64,000 nucleotides of DNA. It comes from Strigamia acuminata (Eukaryota > Arthropoda > Chilopoda > Geophilomorpha > Linotaeniidae). The position numbers and the translations under genes were made by a program. The DNA is taken from contig OX442314.1 in assembly GCA_949358305.1 (NCBI GenBank), positions 51,836,662-51,900,661 on the forward strand, given 5' to 3'. Below are positions 36,385-50,519 of the stretch, in pieces (position 1 is the stretch's first letter; every line of letters starts with the position of its first letter). The notes below the pieces were generated by a model. That model was not told where the DNA came from, searched no databases, and saw only the letters and a list, made by a program, of their open reading frames with translations.

Positions 36385-39300
36385 AAATGTAACTTTTCAA
36401 TGGCGTTTTGACGGAACCGATAAATTTTGAAATTTCACACATTGAAACCCTAATACAGGTGAATTAGTGACGCCTAATTTGTTTTAACAAATAAAGCAAA
36501 CTACATCTCGCAATTTTGCATCGTACCGCATCACCTCGCCTCATTTCCGGTCTGGAAAATTAATGAAAATTAATAAACGCCCCGGCGTTTATTTGAGGCA
36601 ATACGGCAATACGGCAATTGGAACCCGAAAATAACGTGGGGCTGTGTGAAAACCTGGATTTGAATTTCGTCAACGCGCGCGTTGACGCATGGGGAATGTG
36701 GGGGTCCCTTCCCAGTCAATTTCACCCCTAAAATATCCCGAAATTGACGATACATGCATTTCCAGTTAGAAAAATTGAGCTTCATGTAAATTTTGATTGT
36801 TTAGCTTTTTTTTGAAATTTCACCAATTTTCCTTATCTCCAGCTTTCCTCGCTCATTTGACACCAAAATGACCTGCATTGAGGATTTTTCCCATAATCCT
36901 TTTCGCATGTATGGAGCGCAAACAGTCGCAATAAATGAATTCAGCGGAATTCGACCTTGAGTTTGCGACGCCATCTTGAATATGAGTAAAAGCACAGTAT
37001 GGTGTCAATTATTCGAACTGATCGCGGAGCATGGGACAAAAATTGAATAAAAACGAAGAAATATGATTAAAATTCAACAGAAATCTACACAAAATGATAA
37101 AAAATGTATAAACATTGATCAGAAATCGACAAAAATCGACTGAAACCTGACAATAATCAATTCAGAATGACAAATAACGATTACAATTGGCAAAAATTGA
37201 TCAAAAATACAGAAAAATCGATTAAAAACCAGCAAAAAACGAACAGAAATCGATAAAATCAATTAAAAATCAACAAATAGCCATTTTGTTTGTTTTTGAA
37301 CAAATTAAGAACTTTGAAAACACACGACAATTTGAAAAAATAAAAACCGGGGTCAAATACGCGCAGCTACTCGTTTGAACGCCGGGGAGGTGTGGGTGAT
37401 GTGCCTCGAATAAACGCCGGGGCGTTTATTTATTACCAAGGCGGGATGTGAGGCGCGAATGAAAGCCCAAGTTGGACATTGCCTCGAATAAACGCCGGGG
37501 CATTTATTTATTTCCAAGACGGGAAGTGAGGCGAGATGATGCGGTGCGACGTATTCAAGGGGGTATTCAAGGCAGTACGCCATGTTTTTCACTATTATTC
37601 AAGGCAGTATGCCATGTTTTCCACTATTATTCAAGGCCATGTTTTCCAGTATTTTATTTTTACCATTTTGTAAGTTTATTGCAATATGTATAAAGTTTAT
37701 TGCTTTTTGTATGAAGAGTAGTATTCTTTGTGTAATGTGTCTTTATACACATCACACACAACGGTTTTTTCTGTTTTCTTCATGTTTATGTTTCGTGTAT
37801 GCACGTGAAGCCCTGGCACATCTGTCGAACACCTGTACGCATTTGGACGCGCTCAAGGCGCTACATCGCGTGCTGAAACGCGCTGACGGCGCTACATCAC
37901 GCATAGTAGCATATATATCACACACATTTCGCGCCCACGACAAAGTACGAACTCATGGCGATCACCAAAGAACATTTACTTTTCCACACACGTTTTATTT
38001 TCTCACAGTCCTGTACACATTTAACTTGCGCGCGCACTTGCTAATGCTACGGTCGACGGCGATTCGCATGCGCTATCCGCTGCATCAAACCCCAAATACC
38101 GATCAAAAATCGCAGAAAACACTAATCCCGACCCAAAAACCGCCAAAATTACCCTCAACACACGCCAACAACCTTCCACCACTTAAATTACACCGGAAAA
38201 AAACAATTTCAAACCGAAAAATCAACAAAAAAGGCCAAAAAAATATTGCAAACAAAGAGAAAAGATCAATTATCGAGGCAAATCCCCACCACAAAACAAC
38301 GCATCGCCGGTATACACTTAAGCGTACAGTGCACAACACTACTGTTTATTTTCAATGATCCAATAAATAAAATTTGAAACAAAGTTGAGTGGAATTGTAC
38401 GTTTCTTGTATATTAAAGTTTTTATTTTGTTTGTTTACACTTAATTTTTTTTTTCCATCATAGAATGGCGACTCGATACTTTTGTAGCTCGAATTCACTT
38501 CGTAAACGTGGTCGGTGTTCATCACGCGTCAATGCGCTCGTGCAATAGTATAGGCGCGCATACGATTTGATGCGCGCAAAACTTGCAAAACTTGCACGGA
38601 ATTTGGGCAATTTTTGACAAATTTCAGCAGATTTTTGCCTGTATTTGACAAATTTCAGAAGATTTTTGCCTATATTTGACAAATTTCAGAAGATTTCCTC
38701 AATCCTCAAACATTTGCTGAAATTTCTCATAAAATTTCAAAAATTAATTGAAATTTGTCTGAAATTTGTCTGGAATTTGTCAAATATTGTCAAAAATCCG
38801 TGGAAATTTGTCAAATACTGGCAAAAATCCATGTAAATTTGTCAAAAATTGCCATAATTCGGTGCAAATTGTGTTAGATATTGGAAAAATTTATTTTAAC
38901 GCTTCCAACGCGCCAGTAAATCGCGCGTGCACACGCATGGATTTTTCGTCATAGTTGGATGCGCGCAAACCTCACGTAACTTGCGCCAAAATTTGGCAAT
39001 TTTTGACAAATTTCAGCAGATTTTTGCCAGTATTTGACAAATTTCCACTGATTTTTGACAATATTTGACCCAACAACTGCGCCACGTTCCAGGCGCCGGT
39101 TTAGGCATTTTAGACCCGTTTTAGACCGTTTTAGATGGCGAAAACGTTCTCTCCATCATTTTCTACCCCTGGGTGAGGTTTTCAGCGTTCATGATTGATG
39201 AAAAAGCTGTTTTCTAACTAGCTGTCCCATTGCTAGTTTTGGCGTCAGGTTTTAGCAACCTTCCGATCCGACTCTGTCGTCTGCACGACCTCCAAGACCG

Positions 39301-42300
39301 TTTTAGGGTTAATTTGAGTCAAATAATTCATTCTGGGGGTTGTTTTGGGTTTTTTACAAGTGTGTTTTTGTAGTTTTTATTGGTTTCAAACATTGTCAAT
39401 TCTTTATACAAGTGTAACTTTCATTTCTCTGTATTTTGAGAACTTTGCATTGCAGCAAAGTTCATTTCTTGCCCCTTAATTATTGTGTAATTGTTGGTTT
39501 TCAAGCCCGTTTTTTAACAATAACTTTATTTGAAGTGCCTATTGTTTCAGGCACGTGCCTTTTATTGTTGAGCAATTTCTTGGGCAGTTGCGCTCCTGTT
39601 GCTAGCATTGCCGCGCGTTCTCCGCGCGCGTACTCGCGTTTCGCATCACACACATTCGGATTCGATGGCATATCGCGGCGGCACATTGTGTGGCATAGCG
39701 CGGCACGTTGCAATTGCTAATGCTACGGTCGACGGCGATTCGCATGCGCTATCCGCTGCATCAAACCCCAAATACCGATAAAAAATCGCAGAAAACACTA
39801 ATCCCGACCCAAAAACCGCCAAAATTACCCTCAACACACGCCAACAACCTTCCACCACTTAAATTACACCGGAAAAAAACAATTTCAAACCGAAAAATCA
39901 ACAAAAAAGGCCAAAAAAATATTGCAAACAAAGAGAAAAGATCAATTATCGAGGCAAATCCCCACCACAAAACAACGCATCGCCGGTATACACTTAAGCG
40001 TACAGTGCACAACACTACTGTTTATTTTCAATGATCCAATAAATAAAATTTGAAACAAAGTTGAGTGGAATTGTACGTTTCTTGTATATTAAAGTTTTTA
40101 TTTTGTTTGTTTACACTTAATTTTTTTTTTCCATCATAGAATGGCGACTCGATACTTTTGTAGCTCGAATTCACTTCGTAAACGTGGTCGGTGTTCATCA
40201 CGCGTCAATGCGCTCGTGCAATAGTATAGGCGCGCATACGATTTGATGCGCGCAAAACTTGCAAAACTTGCACGAAATTTGGGCAATTTTTGACAAATTT
40301 CAGCAGATTTTTGCCTGTATTTGACAAATTTCAGAAGATTTTTGCCTATATTTGACAAATTTCAGAAGATTTCCTCAATCCTCAAACATTTGCTGAAATT
40401 TCTCATAAAATTTCTAAAATTAATTGAAATTTGTCTGAAATTTGTCTGGAATTTGTCAAATATTGTCAAAAATCCGTGGAAATTTGTCAAATACTGGCAA
40501 AAATCCATGTAAATTTGTCAAAAATTGCCATAATTCGGTGCAAATTGTGTTAGATATTGGAAAAATTTATTTTAACGCTTCCAACGCGCCAGTAAATCGC
40601 GCGTGCACACGCATGGATTTTTTGTCATAGTTGGATGCGCGCAAACCTCACGTAACTTGCGCCAAAATTTGGCAATTTTTGACAAATTTCAGCAGATTTT
40701 TGCCAGTATTTGACAAATTTCCACTGATTTTTGACAATATTTGACCCAACAACTGCGCCACGTTCCAGGCGCCGGTTTAGGCATTTTAGACCCGTTTTAG
40801 ACCGTTTTAGATGGCGAAAACGTTCTCTCCATCATTTTCTACCCCTGGGTGAGGTTTTCAGCGTTCATGATTGATGAAAAAGCTGTTTTCTAACTAGCTG
40901 TCCCATTGCTAGTTTTGGCGTCAGGTTTTAGCAACCTTCCGATCCGACTCTGTCGTCTGCACGACCTCCAAGACCGTTTTAGGGTTAATTTGAGTCAAAT
41001 AATTCATTCTGGGGGTTGTTTTGGGTTTTTTACAAGTGTGTTTTTGTAGTTTTTATTGGTTTCAAACATTGTCAATTCTTTATACAAGTGTAACTTTCAT
41101 TTCTCTGTATTTTGAGAACTTTGCATTGCAGCAAAGTTCATTTCTTGCCCCTTAATTATTGTGTAATTGTTGGTTTTCAAGCCCGTTTTTTAACAATAAC
41201 TTTATTTGAAGTGCCTATTGTTTCAGGCACGTGCCTTTTATTGTTGAGCAATTTCTTGGGCAGTTGCGCTCCTGTTGCTAGCATTGCCGCGCGTTCTCCG
41301 CGCGCGTACTCGCGTTTCGCATCACACACATTCGGATTCGATGGCATATCGCGGCGGCACATTGTGTGGCATAGCGCGGCACGTTGCAATTGCTAATGCT
41401 ACGGTCGACGGCGATTCGCATGCGCTATCCGCTGCATCAAACCCCAAATACCGATAAAAAATCGCAGAAAACACTAATCCCGACCCAAAAACCGCCAAAA
41501 TTACCCTCAACACACGCCAACAACCTTCCACCACTTAAATTACACCGGAAAAAAACAATTTCAAACCGAAAAATCAACAAAAAAGGCCAAAAAAATATTG
41601 CAAACAAAGAGAAAAGATCAATTATCGAGGCAAATCCCCACCACAAAACAACGCATCGCCGGTATACACTTAAGCGTACAGTGCACAACACTACTGTTTA
41701 TTTTCAATGATCCAATAAATAAAATTTGAAACAAAGTTGAGTGGAATTGTACGTTTCTTGTATATTAAAGTTTTTATTTTGTTTGTTTACACTTAATTTT
41801 TTTTTTCCATCATAGAATGGCGACTCGATACTTTTGTAGCTCGAATTCACTTCGTAAACGTGGTCGGTGTTCATCACGCGTCAATGCGCTCGTGCAATAG
41901 TATAGGCGCGCATACGATTTGATGCGCGCAAAACTTGCAAAACTTGCACGGAATTTGGGCAATTTTTGACAAATTTCAGCAGATTTTTGCCTGTATTTGA
42001 CAAATTTCAGAAGATTTTTGCCTATATTTGACAAATTTCAGAAGATTTCCTCAATCCTCAAACATTTGCTGAAATTTCTCATAAAATTTCTAAAATTAAT
42101 TGAAATTTGTCTGAAATTTGTCTGGAATTTGTCAAATATTGTCAAAAATCCGTGGAAATTTGTCAAATACTGGCAAAAATCCATGTAAATTTGTCAAAAA
42201 TTGCCATAATTCGGTGCAAATTGTGTTAGATATTGGAAAAATTTATTTTAACGCTTCCAACGCGCCAGTAAATCGCGCGTGCACACGCATGGATTTTTTG

Positions 42301-45300
42301 TCATAGTTGGATGCGCGCAAACCTCACGTAACTTGCGCCAAAATTTGGCAATTTTTGACAAATTTCAGCAGATTTTTGCCAGTATTTGACAAATTTCCAC
42401 TGATTTTTGACAATATTTGACCCAACAACTGCGCCACGTTCCAGGCGCCGGTTTAGGCATTTTAGACCCGTTTTAGACCGTTTTAGATGGCGAAAACGTT
42501 CTCTCCATCATTTTCTACCCCTGGGTGAGGTTTTCAGCGTTCATAATTGATGAAAAAGCTGTTTTCTAACTAGCTGTCCCATTGCTAGTTTTGGCGTCAG
42601 GTTTTAGCAACCTTCCGATCCGACTCTGTCGTCTGCACGACCTCCAAGACTGTTTTAGGGTTAATTTGAGTCAAATAATTCATTCTGGGTGTTGTTTTGG
42701 GTTTTTTACAAGTGTGTTTTTGTAGTTTTTATTGGTTTCAAACATTGTCAATTCTTTATACAAGTGTAACTTTCATTTCTCTGTATTTTGAGAACTTTGC
42801 ATTGCAGCAAAGTTCATTTCTTGCCCCTTAATTATTGTGTAATTGTTGGTTTTCAAGCCCGTTTTTTAACAATAACTTTATTTGAAGTGCCTATTGTTTC
42901 AGGCACGTGCTTCCACGTGCCTTTTATTGTTGAGCAATTTCTTGGGCAGTTGCGCTCCTGTTGCTAGCATTGCCGCGCGTTCTCCGCGCGCGTACTCGCG
43001 CGTTTCGCATCACACACATTCGGGTTCAATGGCCTATCGCGGCGGCACATTGTGTGGCATAGCGCGGCACGTTGCAATTACGTGACGTGGCACGTTGCTG
43101 TTACGTGACGCGATAGCCAGTATTTAAGCAGGGGATTCCATCATCGTTTACACAAATGCGCATTGCAACGTGGAGGCGCATTCGAGTCCTTTTCCCAAGC
43201 GTTGAAAAAGGACAAAACTCGTATTCGATTCGAAAGCGAATCGAATACGATTTTTGTCCTTTTTCAACGCAAAATTGTATTCGATTCGCTTTCGAATCGA
43301 ATACGAGTTTTGCCCTTCTTCAACGCGAAATCGTATTCGACTCGCTTTCGAGTCGAATGCGAATTTTTCCCTTCTTCAACGCGAAATCGTATTCGACTCG
43401 TTTTCGAGTCGAGTACGAGTTTTGCCCTTCTTCAACGCGAAATCGTATTCGACTCGTTTTCGAGTCGAATACGAGTTTTGCCCTTCTTCAACGCGAAATC
43501 GTATTCGACTCGTTTTCGAGTCGAATACGAGTTTTGCCCTTCTTCAACGCGAAATCGTATTCGACTCGTTTTCGAGTCGAGTACGAGTTTTGCCCTTCTT
43601 CAACGCGAAATCGTATTCGACTCGTTTTCGAGTCGAATACGAGTTTTGCCCTTCTTCAACGCGAAATCGTATTCGACTCGTTTTCGAGTCGAGTACGAGT
43701 TTTGCCCTTCTTCAACGCGAAATCGTATTCGACTCGTTTTCGAGTCGAATACGAGATAGTCGATGACCCGTTCCCGGACTTTGACTCGTACGACTCGTAT
43801 TCGAGATGTATTCGAGATGTATTCGAGATGTATTCGAATCGTATTCGAGTCGCATTCGAGATGGTCGATGATTTCCACTCGCTCGTATACGCGTTGTATA
43901 CGAGCTCGTATTTTGATCGTAATCGTAAACGAATCGTTTACAAGTCGTATACAAGTTGTATACGACGTGTATACACCTCGTATACGAACGAAGTTTGGAA
44001 AATCCACCGGATACTTACTACGACATGAAAACACATAGTAGTCACATACGTCTTATTTGGAAATTGTGTTTTCACAAACTTCGTTCGTATACGAGGTGTA
44101 TACACGTCGTATACAACTTGTATACGACTTGTAAACGATTCGTTTACGATTACGATCAAAATACGAGCTCGTATACAACGCGTATACGAGCGAGTGGAAA
44201 TCATCGACCATCTCGAATACGACTCGAATTCGATTCGTATTCGATTCGAATTCGATTCGAATACGAATACGATCAAAATACGAACTCGTAACAACTCGAA
44301 TACGAATCAAAGTCCGGGAAACAAAAATCGACCATCTCGTATACGACTCGTATTCGAGATGTATTCGGGATGTATTCGAATCGTATTCGAGTCGCATTCG
44401 AGATGGTCGATGATTTCCACTCGCTCGTATACGCGTTGTATACGAGCTCGTATTTTGATCGTAATCGTAAACGAATCGTTTACAAGTCGTATACAAGTTG
44501 TATACGACGTGTATACACCTCGTATACGAACGAAGTTTGGAAAATCCACCGGATACTTACTACGACATGAAAACACATAGTAGTCACATACGTCTTATTT
44601 GGAAATTGTGTTTTCACAAACTTCGTTCGTATACGAGGTGTATACACGTCGTATACAACTTGTATACGACTTGTAAACGATTCGTTTACGATTACGATCA
44701 AAATACGAGCTCGTATACAACGCGTATACGAGCGAGTGGAAATCATCGACCATCTCGAATACGACTCGAATTCGATTCGTATTCGATTCGAATACGATTC
44801 GAATTCGATTCGAATACGAATACGATCAAAATACGAACTCGTAACAACTCGAATACGAATCAAAGTCCGGGAAACAAAAATCGACCATCTCGTATACGAC
44901 TCGTATTCGAGATGTATTCGAGATGTATTCGAATCGTATTCGAGTCGCATTCGAGATGGTCGATGATTTCCACTCGCTCGTATACGCGTTGTATACGAGC
45001 TCGTATTTTGATCGTAATCGTAAACGAATCGTTTACAAGTCGTATACAAGTTGTATACGACGTGTATACACCTCGTATACGAACGAAGTTTGGAAAATCC
45101 ACCGGATACTTACTACGACATGAAAACACATAGTAGTCACATACGTCTTATTTGGAAATTGTGTTTTCACAAACTTCGTTCGTATACGAGGTGTATACAC
45201 GTCGTATACAACTTGTATACGACTTGTAAACGATTCGTTTACGATTACGATCAAAATACGAGCTCGTATACAACGCGTATACGAGCGAGTGGAAATCATC

Positions 45301-48300
45301 GACCATCTCGAATGCGACTCGAATACGATTCGAATACATCTCGAATACATCTCGAATACATCTCGAATACGAGTCGTACGAGTCAAAGTCCGGGAACGGG
45401 TCATCGACTATCTCGTATTCGACTCGAAAACGAGTCGAATACGATTTCGCGTTGAAGAAGGGCAAAACTCGTACTCGACTCGAAAACGAGTCGAATACGA
45501 TTTCGCGTTGAAGAAGGGCAAAACTCGTATTCGACTCGAAAACGAGTCGAATACGATTTCGCGTTGAAGAAGGGCAAAACTCGTACTCGACTCGAAAACG
45601 AGTCGAATACGATTTCGCGTTGAAGAAGGGCAAAACTCGTATTCGACTCGAAAACGAGTCGAATACGATTTCGCGTTGAAGAAGGGCAAAACTCGTACTC
45701 GACTCGAAAACGAGTCGAATACGATTTCGCGTTGAAGAAGGGCAAAACTCGTACTCGACTCGAAAACGAGTCGAATACGATTTCGCGTTGAAGAAGGGCA
45801 AAACTCGTATTCGACTCGAAAACGAGTCGAATACGATTTCGCGTTGAAGAAGGGCAAAACTCGTACTCGACTCGAAAACGAGTCGAATACGATTTCGCGT
45901 TGAAGAAGGGAAAAATTCGCATTCGACTCGAAAGCGAGTCGAATACGATTTCGCGTTGAAGAAGGGCAAAACTCGTATTCGATTCGAAAGCGAATCGAAT
46001 ACAATTTTGCGTTGAAAAAGGACAAAAATCGTATTCGATTCGCTTTCGAATCGAATACGAGTTTTGTCCTTTTTCAACGCTTGGGAAAAGGACTCGAATG
46101 CGCCTCCACGTTGCAATGCGCATTTGTGTAAACGATGATGGAATCCCCTGCTTAAATACTGGCTATCGCGTCACGTAACAGCAACGTGCCACGTCACGTA
46201 ATTGCAACGTGCCGCGCTATGCCACACAATGTGCCGCCGCGATAGGCCATTGAACCCGAATGTGTGTGATGCGAAACGCGCGAGTACGCGCGCGGAGAAC
46301 GCGCGGCAATGCTAGCAACAGGAGCGCAACTGCCCAAGAAATTGCTCAACAATAAAAGGCACGTGGAAGCACGTGCCTGAAACAATAGGCACTTCAAATA
46401 AAGTTATTGTTAAAAAACGGGCTTGAAAACCAACAATTACACAATAATTAAGGGGCAAGAAATGAACTTTGCTGCAATGCAAAGTTCTCAAAATACAGAG
46501 AAATGAAAGTTACACTTGTATAAAGAATTGACAATGTTTGAAACCAATAAAAACTACAAAAACACACTTGTAAAAAACCCAAAACAACACCCAGAATGAA
46601 TTATTTGACTCAAATTAACCCTAAAACAGTCTTGGAGGTCGTGCAGACGACAGAGTCGGATCGGAAGGTTGCTAAAACCTGACGCCAAAACTAGCAATGG
46701 GACAGCTAGTTAGAAAACAGCTTTTTCATCAATTATGAACGCTGAAAACCTCACCCAGGGGTAGAAAATGATGGAGAGAACGTTTTCGCCATCTAAAACG
46801 GTCTAAAACGGGTCTAAAATGCCTAAACCGGCGCCTGGAACGTGGCGCAGTTGTTGGGTCAAATATTGTCAAAAATCAGTGGAAATTTGTCAAATACTGG
46901 CAAAAATCTGCTGAAATTTGTCAAAAATTGCCAAATTTTGGCGCAAGTTACGTGAGGTTTGCGCGCATCCAACTATGACAAAAAATCCATGCGTGTGCAC
47001 GCGCGATTTACTGGCGCGTTGGAAGCGTTAAAATAAATTTTTCCAATATCTAACACAATTTGCACCGAATTATGGCAATTTTTGACAAATTTACATGGAT
47101 TTTTGCCAGTATTTGACAAATTTCCACGGATTTTTGACAATATTTGACAAATTCCAGACAAATTTCAGACAAATTTCAATTAATTTTAGAAATTTTATGA
47201 GAAATTTCAGCAAATGTTTGAGGATTGAGGAAATCTTCTGAAATTTGTCAAATATAGGCAAAAATCTTCTGAAATTTGTCAAATACAGGCAAAAATCTGC
47301 TGAAATTTGTCAAAAATTGCCCAAATTCCGTGCAAGTTTTGCAAGTTTTGCGCGCATCAAATCGTATGCGCGCCTATACTATTGCACGAGCGCATTGACG
47401 CGTGATGAACACCGACCACGTTTACGAAGTGAATTCGAGCTACAAAAGTATCGAGTCGCCATTCTATGATGGAAAAAAAAAATTAAGTGTAAACAAACAA
47501 AATAAAAACTTTAATATACAAGAAACGTACAATTCCACTCAACTTTGTTTCAAATTTTATTTATTGGATCATTGAAAATAAACAGTAGTGTTGTGCACTG
47601 TACGCTTAAGTGTATACCGGCGATGCGTTGTTTTGTGGTGGGGATTTGCCTCGATAATTGATCTTTTCTCTTTGTTTGCAATATTTTTTTGGCCTTTTTT
47701 GTTGATTTTTCGGTTTGAAATTGTTTTTTTCCGGTGTAATTTAAGTGGTGGAAGGTTGTTGGCGTGTGTTGAGGGTAATTTTGGCGGTTTTTGGGTCGGG
47801 ATTAGTGTTTTCTGCGATTTTTGATCGGTATTTGGGGTTTGATGCAGCGGATAGCGCATGCGAATCGCCGTCGACCGTAGCATTAGCAATTGCAACCTGC
47901 CGCGCTATGCCACACAATGTGCCGCCGCGATAGGCCATCGAATCCGAATGTGTGTGATGCGAAACGCGAGTACGCGCGCGGAGAACGCGCGGCAATGCTA
48001 GCAACAGGAGCGCAACTGCCCAAGAAATTGCTCAACAATAAAAGGCACGTGGAAGCACGTGCCTGAAACAATAGGCACTTCAAATAAAGTTATTGTTAAA
48101 AAACGGGCTTGAAAACCAACAATTACACAATAATTAAGGGGCAAGAAATGAACTTTGCTGCAATGCAAAGTTCTCAAAATACAGAGAAATGAAAGTTACA
48201 CTTGTATAAAGAATTGACAATGTTTGAAACCAATAAAAACTACAAAAACACACTTGTAAAAAACCCAAAACAACCCCCAGAATGAATTATTTGACTCAAA

Positions 48301-50494
48301 TTAACCCTAAAACGGTCTTGGAGGTCGTGCAGACGACAGAGTCGGATCGGAAGGTTGCTAAAACCTGACGCCAAAACTAGCAATGGGACAGCTAGTTAGA
48401 AAACAGCTTTTTCATCAATCATGAACGCTGAAAACCTCACCCAGGGGTAGAAAATGATGGAGAGAACGTTTTCGCCATCTAAAACGGTCTAAAACGGGTC
48501 TAAAATGCCTAAACCGGCGCCTGGAACGTGGCGCAGTTGTTGGGTCAAATATTGTCAAAAATCAGTGGAAATTTGTCAAATACTGGCAAAAATCTGCTGA
48601 AATTTGTCAAAAATTGCCAAATTTTGGCGCAAGTTACGTGAGGTTTGCGCGCATCCAACTATGACGAAAAATCCACGCGTGTGCACGCGCGATTTACTGG
48701 CGCGTTGGAAGCGTTAAAATAAATTTTTCCAATATCTAACACAATTTGCACCGAATTATGGCAATTTTTGACAAATTTACATGGATTTTTGCCAGTATTT
48801 GACAAATTTCCACGGATTTTTGACAATATTTGACACATTCAAGACAAATTTCAGACAGATTTCAATTAATTTTAGAAAATGTTTGAGAAATATCAGCAAA
48901 TGTTTGAGGATTGAGGAAATCTGCTGAAATTTGTCAAATATAGACAAAAATCTGCTGAAATTTGTCAAATATAGACAAAAATCTGCTGAAATTTGTAAAA
49001 AATTGCCCAAATTCGGTGCAAGTTTTGCAAGTTTGCAAACAGCAACAAGAATGATGTATTTAATAATTGTTTTTGCATTAGATATGTGTTTAATTCGTTT
49101 TACCTCGGTTTGTACGGTTCTTGCGCGTAGTGCGCACGTTCAACACGCGGCCACGCGCGTACATCGCGCGTGTTGCGAGCAGGACGCAACAAAAGTTTGA
49201 GAGACTCGCATTTTACCAAGTCCCCAACTTATTTTACAGTTTTAGTTTAGCTTACCAACTCGCTTGGTAATTTCTGGATCCTGTTTAAGTGTTTCGTCGG
49301 GTTTTGAGCCCATAAACCCGTCTTTTTCCTTGGTAAGCGATTGCGTCGTCTGCTCAGAGCAACTGGCTTTAAGCGGAGATCGCTTACACGAGTCTGGAAT
49401 GAGCGCTTATCACCGCATTCGGCTCCAGTCTTCGTTTCTCGTTGAAAGTTAGCTTGTTGATTCGGGTTTTGGGCGACATTGACTAAAAAGACCTCGGGAA
49501 TCGTTCCCACCACTCGGTTTAGTCGTTTTCGAGACCCACAACCTCGAAAACGAAGTTAGAAGTGGCTCAAGGCCACTAGCGTGTCTGGCAGATAGCCATT
49601 TTGGTGATTTACGGGCGTCGGGCCCTTGTTCTTTGTTTCCCGCCTTTGCTCCTTTGTTTTTATTTGGTATTCAAGGTTCCTAAGCCTACAGTAGATTGGG
49701 ATTAAATTCCCATGAAGATTTATTAAGTATTCATTGGTAAAAACGAATATTTCCGCCGGCGCGTTTCTCTCATAGGTTTCGGTTCGCTCGAATCTCATTT
49801 TTGAGCGACCCAGCGAATGCGCCAAGTTACAGGCGCCAGCTTAGCAGTTTTAGACTCGTTTTCGACCGTTCTAGTGTCAAAAAACGCGTAGAGCACATTT
49901 TGCGACCTTTGGAAGTGCTTTTCCGACACCTAAGTGGTCGGAAAAGTGCTCTTCTGAGTTAAGACTCCTTTTGGCATTTTAGCGTCAGCATAAGAAATTC
50001 CTCAAACTTTTATTGAAATCTCTCAAAAATTTCTAAAATTAATTGAAATTTGTCTGAAAATTGTCAAATATTGGCAAAAATCTGCAGAAATTTGTCAAAT
50101 ACGCGATCGCATTGCGACAGAAAGTCGTTTACGACTCCAATACGCACCCGTGCGTGTTTGTATCGCAACACGAAACTCAAACGCGCCACCGCGTTGCAAG
50201 ACAACCAAATTTACAAACGCAAACGCGCATTTGAGACAAAAACGAGTTTATTTTATTCACTCTCGCTTGATCCCCCTTCATCGCGCCTCGTTGCTCCTGT
50301 GAAAAAAATATATGAGAATGCACAGAAATGAACCTTCCAATACTTACATGAAAATTGGCAACCTTGACACAAAACAGTCTATCGACACTCCCAACACCAC
50401 CCCGGACATTTTTCGGAAGAGTATGGTCCACCCGGAATTCCCAGAATAGTCACCCCCAAAATGCGGATTTCGCGGAAGCCAATCCGCGAAAAGG
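36385..50494 (+). repeat. Unit 3 of the ~14-kb tandem repeat
   Basis: Matches unit 1 at +28,653 up to the left hairpin array and at +28,541 after it. The 112-bp difference equals two 56-bp units. The 1,676-bp repeats start at 38040, 39716 and 41392. The arrays are 43250-43753 (nine units) and 45414-46029 (eleven units). The tail is complete and ends GCGAAAAGG at 50494. A single-base difference (GCACGAAATT for GCACGGAATT) is visible near 40273. Confidence 0.9.
40248..49036. repeat. Long inverted repeat with unequal arrays (unit 3)
   Basis: Same design as in units 1 and 2, with its axis near 44583. The left array has lost two 56-bp hairpin units, so the arms are no longer equal. Confidence 0.9.
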
Positions 50495-50519
50495 ATATGT
50501 AGGCGATTGATTGACGAAA

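Larger units (their letters stand above)
7270..50494. mobile_element. 43-kb nested-repeat structure, possible giant non-autonomous element
   Basis: Three ~14-kb units almost identical in sequence lie in direct orientation: 7732-21953, 22416-35922 and 36385-50494. Before each sits a 462-bp module. The left edge begins CCTTATGGCG and the right edge, read inward, begins CCTTTTCGCGG. Both edges carry GCGGATT-type repeats just inside, so they resemble diverged terminal inverted repeats of a DNA transposon. No target-site duplication is evident at the outer edges. No open frame inside looks like a transposase, polymerase or capsid gene; the long frames track repeat periodicity. Only a few differences separate the units, including one 112-bp deletion and the loss of about 715 bp from the tail of unit 2. 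Recent amplification, strong homogenisation or an assembly effect could explain this. Confidence 0.6.

Noticed and set aside
7270-50494. Endogenous virus or polinton-like giant element
   Set aside because: No capsid, polymerase, integrase or packaging gene fragment is visible in any frame.
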